Part shown: positions 1 to 7,617 of the stretch, in pieces
How positions within the stretch are numbered: the first letter of the stretch is position 1
Layout of the letters: each line of letters begins with the position of its first letter
DNA from: Chloroflexota bacterium
GTDB lineage: Bacteria; Chloroflexota; Dehalococcoidia; UBA3495
Length of the DNA: 23,247 nt
Reading direction: 5' to 3'
NCBI GenBank assembly: GCA_022563275.1
Contig: JADFNR010000022.1
Coordinates: forward strand, 9,464 to 32,710
The notes under the pieces: generated by a model
Database searches by the model: none
Told to the model about the DNA's origin: nothing
The model's input: only the letters and a program-made list of their open reading frames with translations
Position numbers and translations under genes: made by a program

Positions 1-684
1 CAGGCGGTCAGCGCCAAGGCCGTGGCCGGCCACAGTTTGGGTGAGTACACTTCCCTTGTGGCGGCTAGCGTCATCGAGTTTCCCGATGCCGTGCGGTTGG
101 TCCGCAAACGTGGTGAACTAATGAACCAGGCTGCCATCAACCGTCCCGGCGCCATGGCCGCCATTCTGGGACTCAATGAGATGGCCTTCTCCCAGATCTG
201 TGATGAGACCGGTGTGGAACTGGCGAATATAAACACCGACGACCAGATCGTGATCAGCGGCGATAAGATCGCCGTGGCCCGTGCAATGGACTTGGCCTCG
301 GCCCGCGGCGCCAAGAAGACGATACCTCTGCCCGTCAGCGGGGCGTTCCACTCCTCATTGATGTTTGAAGCGGAGGCAGGTCTGGCCGATGCGATCCAGG
401 CCCTCGATTTCAAAAACCCCAAGATGCCAGTTGTCGGCAATTGTGATTCCAAGCCGTTGTCCACGGCGGACGAGATCCGCAGCGAGTTGGTCAACGGCCT
501 CTGCCACTGCGTTCTATGGAAGGATACAGTCCGCCATCTAGTGGATTCTGGGGTGAGCCAGTTTGTGGAGTTCGGTTCCGGCGGGGTACTGGCAGGTCTA
601 ATCAAAAGAATCGACCGAGGAGTCAAGGTAACCACCGTGTCAGACACCGCTTCCATGCGGAAACTGGCTGAGGAAATAGCCTAG
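1..684 (+). CDS. fabD: Malonyl-CoA:ACP transacylase, 5'-truncated by the window edge
   Basis: FabD moves the malonyl group from malonyl-CoA to the acyl carrier protein, supplying the extender for fatty-acid synthesis in the cytoplasm. The reading frame is open from base 1, so the first part of the protein (roughly 80-90 residues, judged from the family) lies outside. Visible are the nucleophile elbow GHSLGE, with the active Ser at codon 12, the substrate-binding Arg in RKRGELM at codon 37, and the catalytic His in GAFHSSLM at codon 117. The C-terminal FGSGGVLAGLIKRI matches the family's usual GPG-x-VL-x-GL-x-K closing motif. The GTG at base 22 lies inside the GHSLGE region and is not the true start. 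The stop is followed 27 bases later by nusB and then by acpP, the product's own partner. Identification is secure; only the N-terminus is missing. Confidence 0.95.
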   Translation, partial: QAVSAKAVAGHSLGEYTSLVAASVIEFPDAVRLVRKRGELMNQAAINRPGAMAAILGLNEMAFSQICDETGVELANINTDDQIVISGDKIAVARAMDLASARGAKKTIPLPVSGAFHSSLMFEAEAGLADAIQALDFKNPKMPVVGNCDSKPLSTADEIRSELVNGLCHCVLWKDTVRHLVDSGVSQFVEFGSGGVLAGLIKRIDRGVKVTTVSDTASMRKLAEEIA

Positions 685-711
685 GCTGCTCGAGTTTTTA
701 AATGGTGACCC

Positions 712-1176
712 ATGATTAGGGTTAAATACACAGACCAAAGGCGACAATCAAGAACGGCGGCACTGCAATCACTGTACGCTGCCGATGTGCGTGGCATCTG
801 GAATGACCCGCCATTGGAGTGGTTGGACGATGACCAAGAGCTGCCGGAGAGTTGCATAGAATTCGCTCAGGAACTCTTGAGTGGCGTTTCTAAAAGCCAC
901 TTAGGGCTGGACAACGTGATCACCCGCTACGCTCCAGCGTGGCCGGTGAGCCAATTGTCGGTCATAGACCGCAACATCCTGCGCATAGCCCTATTCGAGT
1001 TGATATACACCCCTGGAACTCCCAGAAAGACGGCCATCAACGAGGCCGTGGAGTTGGCGAAAATCTTTGGCAGCGAGAGTTCGGCTCGGTTCATCAACGG
1101 GGTTTTAGGATCCGCGATGTCTGGATTGGAGTCAGGAGAGATCGCCACCATCGAGCCTGTGCCTGAAGGGAGATGA
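712..1176 (+). CDS. nusB: Transcription antitermination factor NusB
   Basis: NusB binds boxA RNA together with NusE (ribosomal protein S10) and takes part in rRNA antitermination and in Nus-dependent transcription control. The 154-residue product is near the usual 130-150 and is all-helical in character. It begins with a basic stretch and the family's R-x2-ALQ-x-LYA motif (RTAALQSLYAADV). It then shows the conserved core VIDRNILRIALFEL and the C-terminal block AINEAVELAKIFG, followed by SARFINGVLG. The ATG at 712 fits, since the family starts just ahead of the RxxALQ helix. The gene lies between fabD (27 bases upstream) and acpP (4 bases downstream), so the three are almost certainly cotranscribed. 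A nusB gene inside a fatty-acid cluster is not the standard order, in which fabG usually sits here. Confidence 0.93.
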   Translation: MIRVKYTDQRRQSRTAALQSLYAADVRGIWNDPPLEWLDDDQELPESCIEFAQELLSGVSKSHLGLDNVITRYAPAWPVSQLSVIDRNILRIALFELIYTPGTPRKTAINEAVELAKIFGSESSARFINGVLGSAMSGLESGEIATIEPVPEGR

Positions 1177-1180
1177 TTAA

Positions 1181-1438
1181 TTGACCACTGTTTATGACAG
1201 AGTAAAAACCATCGTGGTCGATAAGTTGGGAGTTGAAGAGGGCGAGGTCACAGAGACTGCGTCTTTCATTGAGAACCTGAATGCCGACTCCCTCGACCTG
1301 GTGGAATTGATAATGGCGTTTGAAGAGGAATTCTCCACGGGCGATGCTCAGTTGGAGATATCCGATGAAGACGCCGCCAATATCGCGACGGTTAGCGACG
1401 CCGTGACTTATCTCAAGGACCACGGCGTCAAAGACTGA
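1181..1438 (+). CDS. acpP: Acyl carrier protein
   Basis: ACP carries the growing acyl chain on a 4'-phosphopantetheine arm during fatty-acid synthesis. The 85-residue acidic product has the prosthetic-group site as NADSLDLVE, with the Ser inside the DSL triplet near residue 37. The flanking helices are typical, with [13 protein letters not shown] before the site and LIMAFEEEF after it. The length is normal for the family (75-85). The start is TTG: no ATG exists in frame upstream of the conserved helix, and a GGGAG-type ribosome binding site at about 1168-1172 is suitably spaced. The start is only 4 bases after the nusB stop, which suggests translational coupling. A downstream rnc (RNase III), common after acpP in many bacteria, is absent here. 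Confidence 0.95.
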   Translation: MTTVYDRVKTIVVDKLGVEEGEVTETASFIENLNADSLDLVELIMAFEEEFSTGDAQLEISDEDAANIATVSDAVTYLKDHGVKD

Positions 1439-1788
1439 GGCCCCGTTGGGCGGTACCCGGCTGTGGGATACGGTGAGGCGGTGGTGGGAGCCGATGATTG
1501 AAGAACACCACTTCGGGACACTATTCCGGTTTCGTCTTTCCCCCTCACCCAGTCTCTATCGTTGCCCAACGCCCCATTCTCTTACCGTACGGTTCCCCCG
1601 CGGCGGCCAAGGGGGGAAAGGCGGCTATCATGCCTGCAGCCACCAGTTACCGGCCGAAATAGAGTAAAAAAGTAACTGCAATTCATCGCACTTTCCAAAT
1701 AGACCAGTCAAACGGCGCCACCAGCAGCCCAGATGATGGGCCGCAAACCCCAGTTGGCTAACACAGTCGAACCGGGAGGTTGGAAACC
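1439..1788. other. Intergenic gap without a convincing gene
   Basis: These 350 bases separate acpP from the uracil-DNA glycosylase gene. The only open frames are short, lack family motifs and have poor ribosome binding sites. The region holds a 7-bp perfect inverted repeat (1593-1618, listed separately). It also has a looser pair, CGTTGGGC at 1443-1450 and GCCCAACG at 1564-1571, which could form a long-range stem. The last 20 bases carry the GGGAGG ribosome binding site (1774-1779) of the next gene. No tRNA, sigma-70 promoter or mobile-element end was recognised. Confidence 0.6.
1593..1618. repeat. Perfect 7-bp inverted repeat downstream of acpP
   Basis: TTCCCCC at 1593-1599 is complementary to GGGGGAA at 1612-1618, with a 12-base GC-rich loop. 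The hairpin would be stable. There is no run of T after it on either strand, so it does not fit a classical intrinsic terminator. It lies about 155 bases after the acpP stop and could be an RNA-processing or transcript-end stabilising stem, or part of a dispersed intergenic repeat. Confidence 0.4.
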
Positions 1789-2646
1789 ATGACTTCATTT
1801 CATGACGGCACCGGCAACGACGGGATCAGCGGCAACGGCGATAACTGGACCGGCGGCAACGAGGCTTACGCGGCCACGGGGTCTGAAGGACCCAACGACA
1901 CCGGTCCGGATGCCGCGGGGGTTAGCCCGATGAAAACCCTGGATCAGATCGCCCACTTGGTGAGAAATTGCACCGACTGCCCCTTGTCCGGGGGCCGCAC
2001 CAACGCGGTCCCAGGGGAAGGAAACCCCCAGGCCGAAGTGATGTTCATCGGCGAAGGTCCCGGTTTTCAAGAAGACCGCTTGGGACGCCCCTTTGTCGGC
2101 CCCGCCGGTAAACTGCTGGACGGTCTGCTGGCGTCCATCGGCACCAACCGTTCCGATGTATTCATCGCGAACATGGTCAAATGCCGGCCTCCCGATAACC
2201 GGGACCCGGCCCCGTCGGAGATTGCCGCCTGTACCAAATACCTGGACCGGCAGATAGAGCTGATCAACCCCAAACTGATCGTCACGTTGGGCCGGTTCGC
2301 ATTTGGGCGGTATTTCCCGGGGGAGGGCATCACCAAAGCCCGGGGAAAACTCAGAGAGAAAGACGGGCGATTGATCTTTCCCGTGCTTCACCCAGCCGCG
2401 GTGTTGCGCCGGGAAGAGCTAAGGCCCACAATGATAAAAGACTTCAAAACGATTTCGGAGATATTGGAGGGCGGACGGAAGGACGCTGGCAGGGAGCCGG
2501 GCGGAATTACGCCTGAAGCACCACAAACAGCCCAGTTTTCCTTTTTGGACGCCCCTGGCCAAGCAGCCGTTCCCACGGCGCAGCCCGAGACATCCACCGT
2601 CAACGTAGAAGAAGCACCCCGGCCCGAGCAATTGACCCTATTCTAA
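1789..2646 (+). CDS. Family 4 (Fe-S) uracil-DNA glycosylase with disordered N- and C-terminal extensions
   Basis: This enzyme cuts uracil from DNA and so starts base-excision repair of deaminated cytosine. Four cysteines for the family's [4Fe-4S] cluster are visible at residues 61 and 64 (CTDC), 132 (KCRPP) and 148. The uracil-pocket motif GEGPGFQED is at 88-96, and the catalytic-loop motif HPAAVLR is at 201-207. The ATG at 1789 is chosen because GGGAGG at 1774-1779 sits 9 bases before it. A TTG at 1780 and an internal ATG at 1930 are alternatives, the latter starting right at the conserved domain. About 45 Gly/Asn/Asp-rich residues precede the domain. About 60 Pro/Ala/Glu-rich residues follow it, ending in QLTLF, a match to the bacterial sliding-clamp-binding consensus. 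The RNase J gene follows 40 bases later. Family assignment is firm; subtype 4 versus 5 is less certain. Confidence 0.92.
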   Translation: MTSFHDGTGNDGISGNGDNWTGGNEAYAATGSEGPNDTGPDAAGVSPMKTLDQIAHLVRNCTDCPLSGGRTNAVPGEGNPQAEVMFIGEGPGFQEDRLGRPFVGPAGKLLDGLLASIGTNRSDVFIANMVKCRPPDNRDPAPSEIAACTKYLDRQIELINPKLIVTLGRFAFGRYFPGEGITKARGKLREKDGRLIFPVLHPAAVLRREELRPTMIKDFKTISEILEGGRKDAGREPGGITPEAPQTAQFSFLDAPGQAAVPTAQPETSTVNVEEAPRPEQLTLF

Positions 2647-2686
2647 GAGCCGGCCGGGTAATCCATATCTAGGAACGACTAAAACG

Positions 2687-4354
2687 TTGACATCTCAGCT
2701 ACGCATCATTCCCCTGGGCGGCCTCGGGGAAATCGGTAAAAACATGATGGCCCTGGAGTACGAGAACGACATCATTGTCGTCGATTGCGGGGTCCAATTC
2801 CCCGAGGAAGGAATGTTTGGGGTCGACCTGATCATCCCAGACGTTTCTTATCTGATAGAACGGGCCGACAAGGTCCGCGCCATCCTCATCACACACGGCC
2901 ACGAAGACCACATCGGCGCCTTGCCGTTCATCTTGCCGAAATTGAAGGTACCGGTCTACGCGCCGCGGCTGGCCCACGGCCTGATCACCGCCAAACTGAA
3001 AGAACGCCGGGCGGCCCGGGACTCCGTCGTGACTCCCATCGACCCGGGCGTGATCCATCAATTTGGCGAAAGCTTTGAGGTCTCGTGGTTCCGGGTGTGC
3101 CATAGCATCCCAGACGCCATGGGTATCGCCATCGGGACCCCGCTGGGCACGGTGATTCACACCGGGGACTTCAAGATCGACCACACTCCGGTGGACGGCC
3201 GCATCTTCGACCTTCCGGCCTTGGCCCACTATGGGGACGATGGCGTTTTGCTGCTGTGTTCCGACTCCACATACGCGGAAGTGCCGGGATATACCACTTC
3301 GGAGCGGGTGGTGGGAGAGGCCCTTGACCGGGCCATCGGAGAGGCGAAGGGCCGGGTATTGGTCGCCACATTCGCATCGTTGGTATCCAGGGTCCAGCAG
3401 GTGGTGGACGCCGCCGAGAAACATGGCCGAAAAGTCAGCATCGTGGGGCGGAGCATGGTTGATACCGTGAAGGTGGCCACTGAATTGGGCTATCTGACAG
3501 TGCCGGAGGGAGTGCTGGTTCCCTTGCGCGAAACGAGGAAGCTGCCGCCGGAACAAGTGGTCCTGATGACCACCGGCAGCCAGGGAGAGCCGACCTCGGC
3601 CCTGGTCCGGATCGCCAAGCAAGAGCACCGCGACGTCACTATCATGGCCGGAGACACGGTGATAATCTCCGCCACTCCCATACCGGGGAATGAGCTCGCG
3701 GTTAGCCACACCATCGACAACCTGCTCCGCCAGGGGGCCAAGGTGCTCTATGACAAGATCGCCACCGTCCACGTCCACGGGCATGCCAGCCAAGAGGAAC
3801 TCAAGCTTGTGCTGCGTCTGGTACGGCCGAAGTACTTCGTGCCGGTCCACGGCGAATACCGGCACCTGACCGCCCATGCCCAATTGGCCTGGGACTTGGA
3901 CGTGGCCAAAGACGGGATCTTCGTGATGGAAGACGGCGACGTGCTGGAACTGTCGGAAGACGGCGCACGCATGGATGACCGGATCTCCGCCGGACCCATC
4001 TTCGTGGACGGTCTGACCACCCGGGACAACCGGAGCCCGGTGCTCAGTGAGCGCCGCAGCCTCTCCAAAGATGGAGTGGTGGTGGTTGTGGTGACCACGG
4101 ACAAGAAGAACGGCAAGCTCGTAGGTGAGCCCGTGGCCGTCTCCAGCGGGTTCCTGGACGACTCAGAAACGGGCAATCTTTTCGAAGAACTGAGCGTCGC
4201 CGTGGCCCAGGAATTAACCAGCAACGGGGCCCGCCAACCTGAAAAGGGCGAAAACGGCGAATTAAAGGCAAAAGTCAGAGAAACTGCCCGCAGTTTCATA
4301 GCTGGCGCCGTGCGTCGTTCCCCTATGATAATTTCAGTGGTTTTGGAGGTTTAG
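2687..4354 (+). CDS. rnj: Ribonuclease J (metallo-beta-lactamase / beta-CASP)
   Basis: RNase J has 5'-to-3' exonuclease and endonuclease activity and acts in mRNA decay and rRNA maturation where RNase E is missing. The 555 residues match the length of Bacillus RNase J1. The zinc site is complete: the HGHEDH motif at residues 70-75, His139 in CHSIPD, Asp161 in HTGDFKID, and the late His in PVHGE at about 388. The beta-CASP part shows TTGSQGEP at 295-302 and HVHGHAS at 362-368, the pocket that reads the monophosphorylated RNA end. The C-terminal domain follows, from about residue 450. The start is TTG, supported by AGGAA at 2671-2675 and by the family's N-terminal RIIPLGGLGEIGKN. It sits between the glycosylase gene (40 bases) and ftsK (51 bases), probably in one operon. 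J1 and J2 cannot be told apart from one copy. Confidence 0.96.
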   Translation: MTSQLRIIPLGGLGEIGKNMMALEYENDIIVVDCGVQFPEEGMFGVDLIIPDVSYLIERADKVRAILITHGHEDHIGALPFILPKLKVPVYAPRLAHGLITAKLKERRAARDSVVTPIDPGVIHQFGESFEVSWFRVCHSIPDAMGIAIGTPLGTVIHTGDFKIDHTPVDGRIFDLPALAHYGDDGVLLLCSDSTYAEVPGYTTSERVVGEALDRAIGEAKGRVLVATFASLVSRVQQVVDAAEKHGRKVSIVGRSMVDTVKVATELGYLTVPEGVLVPLRETRKLPPEQVVLMTTGSQGEPTSALVRIAKQEHRDVTIMAGDTVIISATPIPGNELAVSHTIDNLLRQGAKVLYDKIATVHVHGHASQEELKLVLRLVRPKYFVPVHGEYRHLTAHAQLAWDLDVAKDGIFVMEDGDVLELSEDGARMDDRISAGPIFVDGLTTRDNRSPVLSERRSLSKDGVVVVVVTTDKKNGKLVGEPVAVSSGFLDDSETGNLFEELSVAVAQELTSNGARQPEKGENGELKAKVRETARSFIAGAVRRSPMIISVVLEV

Positions 4355-4405
4355 TCCAGCCACTCGCCGGAAACCGGCCATAGTAACTGCCACTGGAGGG
4401 ATATA

Positions 4406-6745
4406 GTGGCCAGTTCAATTGGGAGGAAGCGGCGTAATACCGCTTCGCCATCGATCAAAGACCTCATCCATGGAGCCCCCGGGTCGCTGATAGACGCTCT
4501 GGCCATATTGGCTATTGGTCTGTCCGTCGGCCTGTACTTTGGCTTCTCCAATGACGCACGTGAACGGGCCATCGAGGCCTTGGGCTACGGCTGGGTTCCC
4601 GTTGGACTCCTGGTTGCCGTAACCCTCGTCACACTCCGTTACAACCACCGCGTTCTTTTTACTCACTGGCGCCGCTGGACCATCGCCGCGGCAATGGCCG
4701 CCATGTCCGTCGGCGTTCTGTCCACCATATTCCCCTCCGACGGCGCCCTCGAAGACGTTAGCCTTGGCGGCATATGGGGCGGTTACTTGGGCGGCACGCC
4801 TGCGATTCTCGCGGCCGTCAAGATAGCCGGAATCGCGTTGGTTGTTCCTCTCATCATCAGGCCAAAGCTGGCCGCCACCCGGTATTTGCGGTACACCAAA
4901 ACAGGCCTATTCGGCGTCCAGCTGGGCCTGATCTGTCTCTACGTCGGCATCCAGCAGTCCGCCCGTTTCTTGGACCGGAGAGCCCGTATCTTGCGCTACG
5001 GGATGTATCGCCACGCCTCACGCAAAGACCTGCTGAAGATGTTGGTCTTGGGCCCGTCCAAAGCTCCGGTGCGCACCCTGGCCTATCAAGGGGACTCGGA
5101 GGCCGCCTTAGACCTAAGTGTTGGCCCTGAACAAGAGTCAGAATGGGACCTGGCGGGTCAAGACGGTCTCAATGCATTGGACAGCCACGATGAAGACGAC
5201 AGGGAAGAGCCCAAACCGGGGCTGATTCCCACCTGGGACACCAAAGAGCCCCCGCCCAGAAAGGCCCCCACGCCGGCCCGGGCGGTCAGGGGCGACGCCA
5301 ACGCCGGAAAAAGAAGCAAGCTAGGCTGGCAGACACCCCCGGTGGACATGCTGGCGCCGCCCGACACCCACCATGCCCCTGAAGCCGCGCTTCAAGAGAT
5401 GGCGAGGCTGGTGGAGACCACGCTGAGCGACCACGGCGTAAGAGTGGAAGTCACCGAAGTGAAAGCCGGACCCAGGATTGTGCGTTTCGGGTTGGTTCCC
5501 GGTTGGGTGCCCAAGAAAGGAGATGCAGGCCGTGGCGCCATCGGTCTCGACACGAACGATGCTGACCCGTCGGCCCTGGAACGCAGCCGGGTTAAGGTCC
5601 AGAGCATATTGATCCGTGAAAAAGACATGGCCCTGGCGCTGAAGACGCCGTACCTGAGGATCGAGGCGCCGGTGCCCGGTGAAGCTCTGGTGGGTCTGGA
5701 AGTGCCCAGCCCCTCGCCCAGCAAGGTGCACCTGAGAGAAGTGATGGAGACCCCGGCCTTCACCAAGTTGGCGGCCAAAGGGGGTTTGCCCATCGCCCTG
5801 GGTCAGGACACCGGAGGCAGCCCGGTGGTCCTGGACCTGGCCGCGTTGCCCCATATGTTGATCGCCGGCGCCACCGGCAGCGGCAAGAGTGTCTGCATCA
5901 ACTCCATCGTCGCTTCACTCCTGCTCACCAAGACGCCCGATCAGTTGCGTATCCTCATGGTGGACCCCAAGCGGGTCGAGTTGACGCCGTTCAACGGGAT
6001 CCCCCATCTGGTGGGTCCGGTGATCGTCGATGTTGAAGAGGTCAACACCTCCCTTCGGGGGCTGATCCGGGAGATGCTGAACCGCTACAAACTGATGGAA
6101 GAGACCGGCGCCAGGAACATAGAAGGTTATAACAAACGGGCCAAAGAGAAGATGCCCTTCCTGGTGTTGATCGTGGATGAGCTGGCCGACCTGATGATGG
6201 TCGGCGGGTTCGAAGTGGAACAGAACCTGGTGCGGCTGGCCCAACTGGGCCGGGCCACCGGAATCCACCTGGTGTTGGCCACTCAACGCCCGTCGGTCAA
6301 TGTGGTGACTGGTCTGCTCAAGGCCAACATACCGGCCCGCGCCGCTTTTGCCGTGGCGTCCCAGGTCGATTCCAGAGTCATTCTTGACGCCGTTGGGGCG
6401 GAGAAGCTGTTGGGCAAGGGTGATATGTTGCTGCTGCACAACGAGTCGCCCAAACCCAGCCGGGTCCAAGGCACATTGGTCTACGACCAGGAGATCGACC
6501 ACATCGTTGAGTTCTGGCTGGGCCAAGAAGGCCCTGCCTTGCCGGTCATCGACGTGCGCGACCCAGAAGGTGAAGAAAGCGAGGGCGACGTGGACGCCCG
6601 TATCATGGAAGAAGCCAGGGAACTGGCCGCGAGAAATCCCCAATTGACCGGTTCCTACCTGGAGCGGCGGCTGAAGATCGGCAGCCGCAAGTCCGAAGAG
6701 GTGATGGAATTATTGGAAGAAGAGGGCTTTTTCGACCCGCGCTAA
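4406..6745 (+). CDS. ftsK: DNA translocase FtsK/SpoIIIE
   Basis: FtsK is a septum-anchored hexameric motor that pumps chromosomal DNA during division. The 779-residue protein starts with GTG, with GGAGGG at 4395-4400 as its ribosome binding site. Hydrophobic segments near residues 29-47, 61-78, 91-109, 130-151 and 166-181 form the membrane domain. An acidic and Pro-rich linker follows at about 225-320. The motor has Walker A GATGSGKS at 488-495, a Walker B in LIVDELADLMM, and the RLAQLGRATGIHL block. The last 65 residues resemble the gamma winged-helix domain that reads orientation sequences (KIGSRKSEEVMELLEEEG). Within the alpha domain, about 30 extra residues (366-396) separate VRFGLVPG from VKVQSILIREKD, where most FtsK proteins are shorter. 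I recall similar spacers in Chloroflexota homologues. Confidence 0.95.
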   Translation: MASSIGRKRRNTASPSIKDLIHGAPGSLIDALAILAIGLSVGLYFGFSNDARERAIEALGYGWVPVGLLVAVTLVTLRYNHRVLFTHWRRWTIAAAMAAMSVGVLSTIFPSDGALEDVSLGGIWGGYLGGTPAILAAVKIAGIALVVPLIIRPKLAATRYLRYTKTGLFGVQLGLICLYVGIQQSARFLDRRARILRYGMYRHASRKDLLKMLVLGPSKAPVRTLAYQGDSEAALDLSVGPEQESEWDLAGQDGLNALDSHDEDDREEPKPGLIPTWDTKEPPPRKAPTPARAVRGDANAGKRSKLGWQTPPVDMLAPPDTHHAPEAALQEMARLVETTLSDHGVRVEVTEVKAGPRIVRFGLVPGWVPKKGDAGRGAIGLDTNDADPSALERSRVKVQSILIREKDMALALKTPYLRIEAPVPGEALVGLEVPSPSPSKVHLREVMETPAFTKLAAKGGLPIALGQDTGGSPVVLDLAALPHMLIAGATGSGKSVCINSIVASLLLTKTPDQLRILMVDPKRVELTPFNGIPHLVGPVIVDVEEVNTSLRGLIREMLNRYKLMEETGARNIEGYNKRAKEKMPFLVLIVDELADLMMVGGFEVEQNLVRLAQLGRATGIHLVLATQRPSVNVVTGLLKANIPARAAFAVASQVDSRVILDAVGAEKLLGKGDMLLLHNESPKPSRVQGTLVYDQEIDHIVEFWLGQEGPALPVIDVRDPEGEESEGDVDARIMEEARELAARNPQLTGSYLERRLKIGSRKSEEVMELLEEEGFFDPR

Positions 6746-6862
6746 CAGGGTAAGCTGAAGGGCTCTTCCACAGGCGCTGATCATCTCTCGCCATCGGGCT
6801 GCTTTATAACCGGGTCCAAGTTGCCGCTTCTGCTATTTCGCAACCGGCCGGAATTCAACTAT

Positions 6863-6891
6863 TTTTCAACCGCGCTCTGGTTTGCTATTAT
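6863..6891 (+). promoter_or_regulatory. Possible sigma-70-type promoter before the PHP gene
   Basis: TTTTCA at 6863-6868 and TATTAT at 6886-6891 are 17 bases apart, matching four of six and five of six consensus positions. The site lies about 38 bases before the TTG of the PHP-domain gene and after the ftsK stop. This is a motif match only. Confidence 0.35.
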
Positions 6892-6928
6892 GGGCCTATC
6901 TCGTGTACCCAGGTTGAATAGATAGTTT

Positions 6929-7591
6929 TTGCTGATAGACCTTCATACTCACAGCTATCCCCACTCTGACGACAGTTTCATGAGCGTGGACGAATTGATC
7001 GAGGGCTCCAAGTCGTTGGGACTGGACGGTATCTGCCTCACCGATCACGATGCTTTCTGGACCGACGAGCAGATTCGAGACCTTTCCAGCAAGCACGAAT
7101 TCTTGGTTATTCCCGGCTGTGAGATCAATACCGAGGCCGGCCATGTACTGGTCTTTGGACTAAGCCAGTACGAATTCGGCATGCATAAACCGGAATTTCT
7201 ACGGGCGTCCGTAGATCAGGTGGACGGAGTGATGATCGCGGCACATCCATACCGGCGGCGCTTTCTGGAAGAACCGGCTGAACGTCCGGGAGTCAGGGAA
7301 GAGATGCTGGAGCGGGCCAGCGGTGACGGATTCTTCCGGATGTGCCGGGGCATCGAGGCGCTGAACGGACGGGGCCTGGCCATCCAGAACCAATTCTCCC
7401 TGGAGTTGGGTGGACGCCTGAGCACCAACATGACAGCCGGCAGCGACGCACACAAGGTGGAACAGATCGGCACCGTGGCAACAGAATTTCAACGGCCTGT
7501 ATCCTGCCTGGAAGACCTGATTCGGGAATTGCGGGAAGGCCGTTACCAGCCGGTGGACCTGAGGCAAAAAGCCGTACCCCGCACCCAATGA
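6929..7591 (+). CDS. PHP-domain metal-dependent phosphoesterase
   Basis: Members of the PHP family hydrolyse phosphoester bonds with a tri- or binuclear metal centre; small stand-alone forms include the TrpH/RNase AM type that acts on nucleotides and short RNA. The 220-residue product shows the expected metal ligands in order: HTH at residues 6-8, TDHD at 38-41, Glu65 in GCEI, His72, His106 in AAHPYRR, and Asp173 with His175 in GSDAH. The start is TTG at 6929. An in-frame stop lies just two codons upstream, so the protein cannot extend further, and the motif-bearing first strand begins at once. The ribosome binding site is poor. The ABC ATPase gene follows after 26 bases and may be cotranscribed. 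The substrate cannot be told from sequence. Confidence 0.85.
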   Translation: MLIDLHTHSYPHSDDSFMSVDELIEGSKSLGLDGICLTDHDAFWTDEQIRDLSSKHEFLVIPGCEINTEAGHVLVFGLSQYEFGMHKPEFLRASVDQVDGVMIAAHPYRRRFLEEPAERPGVREEMLERASGDGFFRMCRGIEALNGRGLAIQNQFSLELGGRLSTNMTAGSDAHKVEQIGTVATEFQRPVSCLEDLIRELREGRYQPVDLRQKAVPRTQ

Positions 7592-7617
7592 AATGATTAG
7601 ACGGAACTCTTTGGAAA

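Noticed and set aside
1446..1667. Small plus-strand frame of 73 codons after acpP
   Set aside because: Its start lacks a ribosome binding site, the translation has no recognisable motif, and it spans the inverted repeat.
2699..3883. Long open frame of 394 codons on the minus strand inside the RNase J gene
   Set aside because: It mirrors the high-GC codon use of a clear RNase J gene, shows no family motifs, and has shadow-type amino-acid composition. The same applies to long minus-strand frames within ftsK, glmS, the TreT-like gene and lysC.
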